From: Ruminococcus sp.
GTDB taxonomy: Bacteria > Bacillota > Clostridia > Oscillospirales > Ruminococcaceae
NCBI GenBank assembly: GCA_017471405.1
Contig: JAFUTK010000013.1
Span: 1 to 34,904, forward strand
Direction: 5' to 3'
Length of the DNA: 34,904 nucleotides
A program made the position numbers and the translations under genes. Below, in pieces: positions 21,237 to 29,624 of the stretch; the stretch's first letter is position 1; each line of letters starts with the position of its first letter. Below the pieces are notes generated by a model, which saw only the letters and a list, made by a program, of their open reading frames with translations, did not search any database and had not been told where the DNA came from.

Positions 21237-22604
21237 ATGAGCAAAGAGATCCCGTACAAGATCTATCTCGAGGAAAGCGAGATGCCCAAGCAGTGGTATA
21301 ACGTAAGAGCGGATATGAAGAACAAGCCCGCACCGCTGCTCAACCCCGGCACATTACAGCCTATGACCGTTGAGGAGCTCAGCGGAGTATTCTGCCGCGA
21401 GCTGGCCGAGCAGGAGCTGGATGACAAGACTCCCTACATCGACATTCCTCAGGAAATTCTGGATTTTTACAAGATGTACCGCCCCTCTCCGCTGGTAAGA
21501 GCCTACTGTCTGGAGAAGGCACTGGGCACTCCCGCGAAGATCTACTACAAGTTCGAGGGCAACAACACCTCCGGAAGCCACAAGCTCAACTCCGCTATCG
21601 CTCAGGCTTACTATGCAAAGAAGCAGGGCTTAAAGGGCGTTACCACCGAGACCGGTGCAGGTCAGTGGGGCACAGCACTCTCTATGGCGTGTGCTTATCT
21701 GGGGCTTGACTGCAAGGTATACATGGTAAAGGTTTCCTATGAGCAGAAGCCCTTCCGCCGGGAGGTAATGAGGACCTACGGCGCGGACGTTACTCCCTCT
21801 CCCTCCAACACCACCAACATCGGCAGAAAGATACTTGAGGAGTTTCCCGGCACCACCGGAAGCCTTGGCTGCGCTATCTCCGAGGCTGTTGAGGTAGCTG
21901 TCAGCACAGAGGGCTACAGATACGTTCTCGGCTCGGTGCTCTCACAGGTACTGCTGCACCAGAGCGTTATCGGTCTGGAGGCTATGGCGGCCTGCGACAA
22001 GTATGACATCAAGCCGGACGTTATCATCGGCTGTGCCGGCGGCGGCTCCAACCTGGGCGGACTTATCTCTCCCTTTATGGGCAGAAAGCTCCGGGGCGAG
22101 GCTGACTACGAGTTCATCGCAGTAGAGCCTGCAAGCTGTCCTTCTCTGACAAGAGGAAAGTACGCCTACGACTTCTGCGACACCGGAAAGGTTTGCCCGC
22201 TGGCTAAGATGTACACTCTGGGCTCCGGCTTTATCCCCTCTGCAAACCACGCAGGCGGCTTGAGATATCACGGAATGAGCTCGGTAGTTTCCCAGCTCTA
22301 CGATGACGGCCTTATCGGTGCAAGAAGCGTTGAGCAGACCGCAGTATTCGAGGCTGCACAGAGGTTTGCCCGGGTTGAGGGCATCCTCCCCGCTCCCGAG
22401 AGCAGCCACGCCATCAAGGTGGCTATCGATGAGGCTCTCAAGTGCAAGGAGACCGGCGAGGAAAAGACTATCCTCTTCGGCCTGACCGGTACCGGCTACT
22501 TCGATATGGTAGCATACCAGAAGTTCAACGACGGTGAGATGTCCGACTATATCCCCACCGACGAGGAGCTGGCAAAGAGTCTTGACACTCTGCCTAAGGT
22601 ATGA
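21237..22604 (+). CDS. trpB: TrpB-like PLP-dependent tryptophan synthase beta chain (TrpB2 type)
   Basis: TrpB2 enzymes condense indole (or possibly O-phosphoserine) with serine to make tryptophan. The 455-residue protein has the PLP lysine in GSHKLN (Lys116), the TETGAGQWGTAL segment, and the PLP-phosphate glycine loop GCAGGGSNLGG (about 263-273). The long N-terminal extension and the sequence EGNNTSGSHKLNSA are of the TrpB2 rather than the TrpB1 type. The ATG at 21237 is favoured by AAGGAAG 9 bases upstream; a longer in-frame start at 21156 would lie within the T-box. No trpA or other trp gene is in the window, so it probably scavenges indole under tryptophan shortage (inference). Confidence 0.93.
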   Translation: MSKEIPYKIYLEESEMPKQWYNVRADMKNKPAPLLNPGTLQPMTVEELSGVFCRELAEQELDDKTPYIDIPQEILDFYKMYRPSPLVRAYCLEKALGTPAKIYYKFEGNNTSGSHKLNSAIAQAYYAKKQGLKGVTTETGAGQWGTALSMACAYLGLDCKVYMVKVSYEQKPFRREVMRTYGADVTPSPSNTTNIGRKILEEFPGTTGSLGCAISEAVEVAVSTEGYRYVLGSVLSQVLLHQSVIGLEAMAACDKYDIKPDVIIGCAGGGSNLGGLISPFMGRKLRGEADYEFIAVEPASCPSLTRGKYAYDFCDTGKVCPLAKMYTLGSGFIPSANHAGGLRYHGMSSVVSQLYDDGLIGARSVEQTAVFEAAQRFARVEGILPAPESSHAIKVAIDEALKCKETGEEKTILFGLTGTGYFDMVAYQKFNDGEMSDYIPTDEELAKSLDTLPKV

Positions 22605-22641
22605 TGATGCTTAGTAAAGCCATAAAGTAAATATCCTTAGA

Positions 22642-22680
22642 GGGCCGTTCCTTTGCATTTGCTAGGGGCGGCCTTTTCAA
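22642..22680 (+). terminator. intrinsic terminator of trpB2
   Basis: GGCCGTTCC pairs with GGGGCGGCC (two G-U pairs) around a loop, followed by TTTTC. Confidence 0.7.
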
Positions 22681-22810
22681 CTGTCTGATTTTTTGGTCAA
22701 TATGTATGCATATAATGTTTAATAATTGTACGAAACGCCAAAAATGCCAAAGACATATTCTGTTTACAAATTGATAATAGAATATTAGCATTATATATTA
22801 AGAAATAATA

Positions 22811-22949
22811 TATAATGTATGGTGAATGATTATCCTCACAATGGGGCAGCAGCCTCTGGTGACGGATATGGTCATCACGGTCCCTCACAAAAGGGATGAT
22901 TTGTGTAAAAGCGTTTTGGAGAACGCAAAAAAGGAGTGGAAAAATAATT
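22811..22949 (+). promoter_or_regulatory. structured leader of the cohesin surface-protein gene
   Basis: A TATAAT box (22811-22816) without a clear -35 would start a leader of about 127 bases. It contains four consecutive hairpins: GGGGC-AGCA-GCCTC (22843-22856), TGGTGAC-N7-GTCATCA (22857-22877), TCCCT-N6-AGGGA (22881-22896) and GCGTT-N6-AACGC (22911-22926), then AAGGAG (22931-22936) for the start at 22950. I match no known riboswitch. The stretch 22682-22810 is A/T-rich with no gene. Confidence 0.45.
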
Positions 22950-25900
22950 ATGAGGAAGAGACTTCTCTCAGGCTTCACTTCTCTTGCTCTTGCTCTGTCA
23001 GCGCTGCCGGCAATACCGGCTTCGGCAGAGGGAGAAAAGATCAAGCTTGAAGTCGAGACTGCTACTGCAAAGGCGGGAGAGACTGTCACTGTAAATCTGA
23101 AACTGACCTCCAATCCCGGTTTCGGAACAGGTGACGTCGAGGTCCTGTGGGACAAGGACGTCTTTGCGCTGAAATCTGTTTCCTGGAAGAGCGTTGCACC
23201 TAACAACGGCTCCAACACCAGCACAGCCACAAAGGAAAACACCGGAATGTGGCACGCTGCGTTCGGAGACAGTGAGGCTGACGAGAGCTTTGAGGACGAG
23301 GAAGACGGATTCTATGACGGACTCTGGAAGGGCAAGTATCCACTGAGCGGATACAACTTTACCGCTAACGGTCTGCTCTGCACCATGACCTTCACTGTTG
23401 CCAGCGATGCAGCAAGCGGTGATTATGTCATCGACCTTGACGAAAGCAACGCCGAGTTCTATGACGGCGATATGACAAGCGGCAAAAAGCTGATAGACTT
23501 CGAACTGACTGACGGCAAGATCACCGTTCAGGGAAATGAGCATGTTCACGACCCTGTGTTTCACGCAGCGGATCCGGCAACTTGCACAAAAGACGGCACC
23601 GTCGCTTATTATAGCTGCTCTGGCTGCGACAAGCTTTTCTCCGATGAGGCGATGACCAAGGAGATAACCTCCATCGTTGATAAGGCAAAGGGGCACACAC
23701 CCGGTGAGACTGTTAAGGAAAACATAAAGGGCGCTACCTGCACAGAGGCAGGCAGCTATGACAACGTTGTTTACTGCACAGTCTGCAAGGCTGAGCTCTC
23801 CAGAGAGACTGTTAACGAGAAGGCTCTCGGACACGACTGGAAAGAGCCCGAATATGCTTGGGACGGATTTGCCGGCTGTGAAGCTTCCCGCGGATGCACC
23901 AGATGCGATGTAGTGGAAAGCGAAAGCGCTGTTATCACCAGTGAGGAGACCAAGTCTGCTACCTGCTCGGCAGAAGGTGAAACCACCTACACAGCTACCT
24001 TTAATAATACTGTTTTCAAGACTCAGACCAAGACTGCTGCTATCCCCATCGATCCTGAGGCTCACGAGTGGGACGAGGGAGAGATCACAACGGAGCCTAC
24101 CTGCGTGGCAAAGGGAGTAAAGACCTTCACCTGCAAGCTCAACAAGCAGCACACCAAGACCGAGGAAGTTGCTATCGACCCCAACGCTCACGACTGGGAG
24201 AAGACCGTTACTAAGGAAGCAACCTACACTGAGGACGGCCTTGAGCACTGGGTATGCAAGAACGGCTGCGGCGAGGAGAAGGATGTAACTATCCCGATGC
24301 TCTCTCACGACCACAAGTTCAAGACCCACACTGAGGTCCCCGCTACCTGCACAGAGGACGGAACCAAGGCTTATGTTGAGTGCGAGCTCTGCGGCAAGAA
24401 GTACTTCGACACCACCGCTAACGTTGAGATAACCGACGACAGCCAGCTGGTGATCAAGGCAGAGGGTCACAAGTGGGGCGACGTTACCAAGGAAAAAATA
24501 ACCGAGCCTACCTGCGGCAAGGACGGCCAGCACGATGAGGTCATCTACTGCACAGTCTGCAACGCTGAAAAGCCTGACAGCAGAAAGACAGTTACCGACC
24601 TCGCTACCGGAAACCACACCTGGGGCACTGCTGATTACAAGTGGGCTGATGACAATTCCGCCTGCACAGCGACACACAAGTGCTCCGTATGCGAAAAGGA
24701 AGAGACCGAGACCGTAGATTCCGCTAAGACAGTTACTCCTCCTTCCTGCACAGAGAAGGGCGTAATTACTTACACAGCAACATTTACAAACACTGCATTT
24801 GCAAAGCAGACCAAGACCGTTGACGGCGACCCCGCTAACGGACATACTCCCGGTGAGGCCGTTAAGGAGAACGTCAAGGACGCTACCTGCGGCAAGGATG
24901 GAAGCTACGATGAGGTAGTTTACTGCACAGTCTGCAGCGATGAGCTCTCCAGAGAGTCTAAGGTAATTCCCGCTACCGGCGAGCACACCTGGGGCGACGT
25001 TACCAAGGAAAATGTAACCGAGGCTACCTGCGGCAAGGACGGCCAGCACGATGAGGTCATCTACTGCACAGTCTGCGGCGCTGAAAAGCCCGACAGCAGG
25101 ACTACAGTTACAGACCCTGCTACCGGCAAGCACAGCTGGGGCGCTACCGTTTACAAGTGGTCTGATGACAACTCCACCTGCACAGCGACACGCAAGTGCT
25201 CTGTATGCGAAAAGGAAGAGACCGAGACCGCAAACTCCACCAACAAGGTGACCACAGAGCCTAAGTGCGAGGAAAAGGGCGTTAAGACCTACACTGCTAC
25301 CTTTGAGAATGCAGAGTTTATGCCTCAGACCAAGACTGAGGATATCGACGCTCTCGACCACGATTGGGGCGCTGTTACCTACGAGTGGGCAGCTGACAAG
25401 AGCTCTGTTACCGCTACCAAGCCCTGCAACAGAGACCACGCTCACGACATCGTTGAAACTGTGAACACCACAGAGAGCACCACAGCTACCTGCACAGAGG
25501 ATGGCGTAAAGACCTACACCGCCACCTTTACCAAGGACGTATTCACCGCTCAGACCAGCGACCCCGTTGCAGACACTGCAAAGGGCCACAGCTGGAGCGA
25601 AGTGACCTACACCTGGGCTGAGGACAACTCCACCTGCACCGCAAAGAGGACCTGCTCCGAGTGCGATGCTGTTGAGGAGGAGACCGCTACAGCCACAGCC
25701 GAGACTACCGACGCTGACTGCGAGGTAGCCGGCAAGACCGTATACTCCGTTTCCTTCGAGAACGAAGAATTCAAAGCACAGACCAAGACCGTTGAGATCA
25801 AGGCGCTCGGCCACGAGTGGGACGAGGGTAAGGTCACCAAGGAGCCTACCGACACAGAGGCAGGCGAGAAGACCTACACCTGCAAGCACAACGAGACACA

Positions 25901-26402
25901 CACCAAGACTGAAGAGATCCCTGCTCTCGGCGCTGTGGAGTACACTCCCTCCGTTACAGAGCTGACCTGGAAGAAGGGCAGCACCGATGATGTTGCAGTT
26001 ACCGTAAACCGCAGCAGAGACGATGACAAGACCTTCGGGCTCTTCACAGGTGTTACCGTTGACGGCGAGACTGTTGACGCTGCTAACTACACAGCAGAGG
26101 CCGGCAGCCTGAACCTCAAGCTCCTGGCAGCTTACCTCGAGAAGCTCACTGTCGGAGACCATACCGTTAAGGTAGTATTCACCGACGGCAGCGCAGATAT
26201 CAAGCTGACCATCACTGAGGACGCAGCTCCTACACCGGACGATCAGAACACTCCTGCTCCGACCGATACCGATAAGCCTGGCGATGACGACAAGCCTACA
26301 GATCCCGGCTCCACCAACCCCAAGACCGGAGCAGCCGGCGCAGCAGGCGCAATGCTCATAGCAGTTGCAGCAACGGCATTCGTTCTGAAGAAGAGAAAGT
26401 AA
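22950..26402 (+). CDS. cell-wall-anchored cohesin protein with CxxC repeats
   Basis: This 1150-residue surface protein has a signal peptide (1-26, ending PASA), a cohesin-type domain (about 27-195, with TAKAGETVTVNLKLTSNPGFG and DKDVFALKSVSW) that would bind dockerin-bearing enzymes, a region of about ten Cys-rich units (about 197-990), an Ig-like module resembling CBM_X2 (about 995-1085, with RSRDDDKTFGLFTGVTVDG), an Asp/Pro linker and a sortase tail (NPKTG at 1123-1127, hydrophobic stretch, KKRK). Repeat units read ATCTxxG...YxCxxCxxxxS and come with HxW/GH motifs. The start at 22950 is chosen from AAGGAG and the signal peptide; the longer frame from 22896 has no signal peptide start. It probably holds dockerin proteins at the cell surface. 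Confidence 0.9.
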   Translation: MRKRLLSGFTSLALALSALPAIPASAEGEKIKLEVETATAKAGETVTVNLKLTSNPGFGTGDVEVLWDKDVFALKSVSWKSVAPNNGSNTSTATKENTGMWHAAFGDSEADESFEDEEDGFYDGLWKGKYPLSGYNFTANGLLCTMTFTVASDAASGDYVIDLDESNAEFYDGDMTSGKKLIDFELTDGKITVQGNEHVHDPVFHAADPATCTKDGTVAYYSCSGCDKLFSDEAMTKEITSIVDKAKGHTPGETVKENIKGATCTEAGSYDNVVYCTVCKAELSRETVNEKALGHDWKEPEYAWDGFAGCEASRGCTRCDVVESESAVITSEETKSATCSAEGETTYTATFNNTVFKTQTKTAAIPIDPEAHEWDEGEITTEPTCVAKGVKTFTCKLNKQHTKTEEVAIDPNAHDWEKTVTKEATYTEDGLEHWVCKNGCGEEKDVTIPMLSHDHKFKTHTEVPATCTEDGTKAYVECELCGKKYFDTTANVEITDDSQLVIKAEGHKWGDVTKEKITEPTCGKDGQHDEVIYCTVCNAEKPDSRKTVTDLATGNHTWGTADYKWADDNSACTATHKCSVCEKEETETVDSAKTVTPPSCTEKGVITYTATFTNTAFAKQTKTVDGDPANGHTPGEAVKENVKDATCGKDGSYDEVVYCTVCSDELSRESKVIPATGEHTWGDVTKENVTEATCGKDGQHDEVIYCTVCGAEKPDSRTTVTDPATGKHSWGATVYKWSDDNSTCTATRKCSVCEKEETETANSTNKVTTEPKCEEKGVKTYTATFENAEFMPQTKTEDIDALDHDWGAVTYEWAADKSSVTATKPCNRDHAHDIVETVNTTESTTATCTEDGVKTYTATFTKDVFTAQTSDPVADTAKGHSWSEVTYTWAEDNSTCTAKRTCSECDAVEEETATATAETTDADCEVAGKTVYSVSFENEEFKAQTKTVEIKALGHEWDEGKVTKEPTDTEAGEKTYTCKHNETHTKTEEIPALGAVEYTPSVTELTWKKGSTDDVAVTVNRSRDDDKTFGLFTGVTVDGETVDAANYTAEAGSLNLKLLAAYLEKLTVGDHTVKVVFTDGSADIKLTITEDAAPTPDDQNTPAPTDTDKPGDDDKPTDPGSTNPKTGAAGAAGAMLIAVAATAFVLKKRK
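24476..24725 (+). repeat. internal repeat copy 1 within the cohesin gene
   Basis: The DNA here recurs at 24992-25241, exactly 516 bases (172 codons) downstream, with long runs of identity such as the segment around GGCAAGGACGGCCAGCACGA. The match is at nucleotide level, not only protein level. Confidence 0.85.
24992..25241 (+). repeat. internal repeat copy 2 within the cohesin gene
   Basis: Second copy of the 24476-24725 block. A shorter block near 23700-23820 also recurs near 24843-24960, so repeat units were duplicated more than once. Confidence 0.85.
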
Positions 26403-26417
26403 ACCAATAACGATTAG

Positions 26418-26451
26418 GGCGGCAGCGGCTTTCCCGCGCCGCCCTTTTTTA
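26418..26451 (+). terminator. intrinsic terminator after the cohesin gene
   Basis: GGGCGGC (26418-26424) pairs with GCCGCCC (26439-26445), followed by TTTTTT (26446-26451). The next gene starts 12 bases later with no room for a promoter. Confidence 0.85.
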
Positions 26452-26462
26452 CGGGTGAGAAA

Positions 26463-26804
26463 ATGAAGAAAAAAACAAAAATGGCAATTGCCGGCGCAGC
26501 TACGGCAGTGCTCGTAACGCTGATAATAGTGCTGATAGTAATGCTGATAAGCAACCGCTCGGATAAGCTCAAGGGGCTTTGGAAGCTGGATGTTATAACC
26601 TCCTACGAGTTCGACGGCAAAGGCGAGGGAAGGCTGATAGTCAGCGGAGACTTTGTTTTCACCTACACCATTGACGGCGACAAGGTCAGCATTGACTTCA
26701 AGAATTCCGCAGCCAGAGATATCACCTACACCTTCAAGGTGGAGGGCGACACTCTCACCCTCACAGAGGAATACGGCAAGGAATTCGTGCTGACAAGGCA
26801 GTGA
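26463..26804 (+). CDS. membrane-anchored DUF5640-like small protein
   Basis: The 113-residue protein has a basic start, one transmembrane helix (about 8-30) and an extracellular beta domain beginning GLWKLDVITSYEFDGKGEGRL and continuing FTYTIDGDKVSIDFKNSAARDITYTFKVEGDTLTL. That pattern, with short alternating strands, resembles the DUF5640 lipocalin-like family common in Clostridia; function unknown. GGGTGAG lies before the ATG. It sits between a terminator and a HAD phosphatase gene 21 bases further on, and probably relies on read-through from the cohesin gene. Confidence 0.75.
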   Translation: MKKKTKMAIAGAATAVLVTLIIVLIVMLISNRSDKLKGLWKLDVITSYEFDGKGEGRLIVSGDFVFTYTIDGDKVSIDFKNSAARDITYTFKVEGDTLTLTEEYGKEFVLTRQ

Positions 26805-26825
26805 CACAATCAAAAGGAGATCCCT

Positions 26826-27539
26826 ATGCTAAAGATAGTAATGTTTGATTTGGACGGCACTCTGCTGCCGATGAATAATGACGACTTCACAAAGGGCTAT
26901 TTCAAGTTCCTGGTGAAGAAGTTGACACCCCACGGCTACGACCCGGAGGAGCTTATCGCGGCCATTTGGAAGGGCACCGCGGCAATGGTGAGAAATGACG
27001 GCTCCCGCACCAACTATGAAGCCTTCTGGGAGACCTTCGCCTCCATACTGGGGGAGAGGGTTTACGGAGATCAGGTGCTGTTTGAGGAATTTTACGCCAA
27101 TGATTTTAATCTGGCAAAGGACCTCTGCGGTTTTCGGGAGGCCTCCGGCAGGGCAGTCAAGGAGCTTAAGCAGTCGGGAGTGAGGGTAGTGCTGGCGTCT
27201 AATCCGCTGTTCCCTATGCCGGCGCAGCTCAACCGAATCCGCTGGGCGGGGGTAGACCCGGAGGATTTCGAGCTCATCACCTCTTATGAGGACAGCGTTT
27301 ACTGTAAGCCAAACCCGATGTATTACAAGGCTCTGGCGGAGCAGCTGGGTGTCAAGCCGGAGGAATGCCTTATGATAGGCAACGATGCGCAGGAGGATAT
27401 GGCTGCGGCGGATATCGGTATGCAGGTCTTTCTTATGACTGACGACCTCATCAACAAGGAAGGAAGGGATATCTCCCTTTACCCGAACGGAAGCTTTGAC
27501 GAGGCAGTGGAGTTCATCAAGGAGAGGCTGAAAGGATAA
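26826..27539 (+). CDS. HAD family hydrolase
   Basis: The 237-residue cytoplasmic protein carries all HAD motifs: DLDGTLLP with nucleophile Asp8 and general acid Asp10, a Ser in the VVLASNP motif II, the Lys in YCKPNP (motif III) and GNDAQED (motif IV). A helical cap (about 16-90) places it with C1-cap phosphatases such as phosphoglycolate phosphatase, but the substrate cannot be told. AAGGAG precedes the ATG. It is followed by a bidirectional terminator. Confidence 0.9.
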   Translation: MLKIVMFDLDGTLLPMNNDDFTKGYFKFLVKKLTPHGYDPEELIAAIWKGTAAMVRNDGSRTNYEAFWETFASILGERVYGDQVLFEEFYANDFNLAKDLCGFREASGRAVKELKQSGVRVVLASNPLFPMPAQLNRIRWAGVDPEDFELITSYEDSVYCKPNPMYYKALAEQLGVKPEECLMIGNDAQEDMAAADIGMQVFLMTDDLINKEGRDISLYPNGSFDEAVEFIKERLKG

Positions 27540-27568
27540 AACAAGAGCAAGAATAGGACTATAAATAG

Positions 27569-27602
27569 AATATCCCCACCGTACGGCGGGGATATTTGTT
27601 TT
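27569..27602 (+). terminator. bidirectional terminator between converging genes
   Basis: AATATCCCC pairs perfectly with GGGGATATT (9 bp) around ACCGTACGGC, followed by TGTTTTATA on the plus strand. It lies between the plus-strand HAD gene (stop 27539) and the minus-strand gene ending at 27610. Confidence 0.78.
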
Positions 27603-27609
27603 ATACTGT

Positions 27610-28365
27610 TCACAGCGTCTTAAAGCCCTTGATGCGCTCGAATTCCTCTGCCTGCTCGAAGTCGATAAGCAGGTCGCAGTCGAAGTGAGCGATGATGCGC
27701 CTGTCGGCGGGGCGGTCAAAGGGAGTGCCGTTCCACATCAGAAAGCTCTCAATGAAAATGCGGTGGTCAATGTAAAAGCTCTGTATCGCTGAAAGAGACC
27801 AGTCAATGAATGCCTTGATGTCCACCGGTGCGAATACCCGGGGGTCGCCCGGCTCTACCGCCATAAAGATATTGCCGTTCTCGTGAGGACCTCGGTAGTA
27901 GCAGTAGTCTCTGCTGGATACGCCCGTAGCGGCGATAGCAAGATTGTGACCGTTGAAGGTGTCGTCCAGAGCAAAGCAGTCGGTGGTGAATACCTCAAGC
28001 TGCCACTGCTCACCTAAGCGCTTTATCTCCTCCGCTAGGACGAGAAGGCTCTCATCAAAGTGATTGACGTTGTTCCAGCCCCACATCCAGCTATTGCTCA
28101 CCGAGGATTCGCTCCCCAGAAACTGAACGGGGTAAGCGTCCTCTCCGAAGGAAAGGGTTCGGGCGGTGAAGTCAACATACCAGTTACGGTTCTTGACCAC
28201 CAGCTGTGCAAAGGCCTCCTGCACTGCGGCGGAGCGTCCCACGCAGGCAGAGAATACCTGAAACCAGTTGGAGCGGTCAAGGGGGTAGTCGGTGTCGAAT
28301 ATGTTCTCCCGCTTTGCGGAAGGCTCCGGGCGGGGAGATTTGTCCTTTTTTGAAAAGAGACCCAC
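27610..28365 (-). CDS. DUF6882-like protein
   Basis: The 251-residue protein is soluble with no signal peptide. The central part around DFTARTLSFGEDAYPVQFLGSESSVSNSWMWGWNN, with a Trp-rich WMWGWNN motif, resembles the DUF6882 family of unknown function. The start is GTG at 28365: AAGGAGG is placed 8 bases upstream and the next in-frame Met is far inside. It is the last of four minus-strand genes, 46 bases after the HAD gene. Family recognition is moderate. Confidence 0.68.
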   Translation of the reverse strand: MGLFSKKDKSPRPEPSAKRENIFDTDYPLDRSNWFQVFSACVGRSAAVQEAFAQLVVKNRNWYVDFTARTLSFGEDAYPVQFLGSESSVSNSWMWGWNNVNHFDESLLVLAEEIKRLGEQWQLEVFTTDCFALDDTFNGHNLAIAATGVSSRDYCYYRGPHENGNIFMAVEPGDPRVFAPVDIKAFIDWSLSAIQSFYIDHRIFIESFLMWNGTPFDRPADRRIIAHFDCDLLIDFEQAEEFERIKGFKTL

Positions 28366-28411
28366 GATAATTCCTCCTTGTTATATGTCGGTGTCCGGAA
28401 GAGAGTGCGGA

Positions 28412-29587
28412 TTATCTGTCAGTTGCCAGCTTTTCCGCTACAGCTGTGGCGTAGTCGTCATTGGAGGGGTCATAGCCTTCAAAAAGAGAAGTGTAAAACT
28501 CCTTGACATCGACATCTGTGAGTATGAGCCACACCTGAGAGTTGCGGACAGCAATCTCAAACAGCCTCCTCTTGTCCTCGTCCGACCAATCCTCAACCTT
28601 TGAGAGCTTGTTGAGGGCGGTGTGGGTGGCGGCGTAGTTGGTGCTGTTCTCCAGCAGGAAGCAGAGCCCGCTGCGGTATTTCTGCCGCTCGCTTTGACGG
28701 CGGAGAAATTCCTCCGTTTCCGCCTTGTTCTCGAAATACATAGCCTCAAGACGCTCGGCGGCGGCAGCCTTGTCTATCATTGCTTTCAGCAGCTTGTCTA
28801 TGCGGGTGCCCTCCGAATAATCGGCGGGGGCGAAGAAGCGGATGCGGTGCTCTCCCAGCATTTTGTAGACCTTGCCCTTCTGCTGCTCCTGAGGGTCGTA
28901 AACGCCGATGGCGTTGCCGCCGTAGGAGGTCACCAGCTTCATGCAGGGAACATCGGTGTCGCTGTCGCCTATGTAGATCATATTTCTAAAGGGCACGCGC
29001 AGCTGCTCGGGAGGGATGCTGTCATTGACGCCCTGATCGTTTAGGTCAACCATTCCCTTGCTGATGCGGAAGAGAAACTGGGTCTTGTTGGTGTAGTTGA
29101 TAGCCTGAGCCGGCCATACCGCCACGCCCTTTTCGTTATACAGGAAGGAACTGGCATATATCCTCTCGAACTTATCTGCGATAGAGGTGCCCTCTATCAT
29201 TTCCTTCAAGCCGGAAGAAATGATGTAGTGCTCCACGATGACGCCCTTTTCCCAGCCGTACTCATTTATACGGTCAAACCAGCTCTCCACGCCGGGGAAA
29301 AGCTCGATGCGGGAGCCGTAGTCCAGCAGGGTATTCTTGGTGAACAGCACCTTACCCTCAGACTCGGTTACCATTCGGAACATATAGGCGAGGTTATCGT
29401 CCATACCGTTCTCAAAGGAGAGGCTGTTGCACTTGTCCCAGAAGTCCTTGACCTCCCAGTTCAGCGACTGGATAAAGCCCTGAGCCTGCATATCTGTCTT
29501 GGTGAGGGTCTTGTCGAAGTCGTAGCAGACCGCAACGACGGGCATATCCTCCTTCTGCTTTCTGACGAATTCCTTTTTTGTGCTCAT
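28412..29587 (-). CDS. HAD family phosphatase with C-terminal extension
   Basis: The 391-residue protein has HAD motifs I (VCYDFDKTLT, nucleophile Asp23 and Asp25), II (YIISSG) and IV (IYIGDSDTDVPC), arranged like phosphoserine-phosphatase-type members, with a helical cap insertion of about 90 residues (31-120). About 120 residues at the C-terminus (from about 270) are helical and charged and are not part of the usual fold; their role is unknown. It sits 37 bases downstream of the NUDIX gene; AGGTGAT precedes the ATG. Confidence 0.85.
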   Translation of the reverse strand: MSTKKEFVRKQKEDMPVVAVCYDFDKTLTKTDMQAQGFIQSLNWEVKDFWDKCNSLSFENGMDDNLAYMFRMVTESEGKVLFTKNTLLDYGSRIELFPGVESWFDRINEYGWEKGVIVEHYIISSGLKEMIEGTSIADKFERIYASSFLYNEKGVAVWPAQAINYTNKTQFLFRISKGMVDLNDQGVNDSIPPEQLRVPFRNMIYIGDSDTDVPCMKLVTSYGGNAIGVYDPQEQQKGKVYKMLGEHRIRFFAPADYSEGTRIDKLLKAMIDKAAAAERLEAMYFENKAETEEFLRRQSERQKYRSGLCFLLENSTNYAATHTALNKLSKVEDWSDEDKRRLFEIAVRNSQVWLILTDVDVKEFYTSLFEGYDPSNDDYATAVAEKLATDR

Positions 29588-29624
29588 ATCATCACCTGCT
29601 GTTCTGAAGGTTTAGAGAGGGGTG

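Noticed and set aside
22823-22949. c-di-GMP, SAM, TPP, cobalamin or FMN riboswitch in the cohesin leader
   Set aside because: None of the conserved core motifs of these classes could be found in the leader; it is reported only as a structured region.
23538-25930. CxxC repeats as zinc-finger DNA-binding domains
   Set aside because: The protein has a signal peptide and a sortase anchor, so the repeats are outside the cell; the spacing also differs from classical zinc fingers.
22998-26813. A 1271-codon open frame on the minus strand opposite the cohesin gene
   Set aside because: It mirrors the codon bias of the plus-strand gene, is rich in Cys/Leu/Val/Gly as antisense frames of repeats are, lacks a ribosome binding site, and the plus-strand product has a signal peptide, known domains and a sortase tail.
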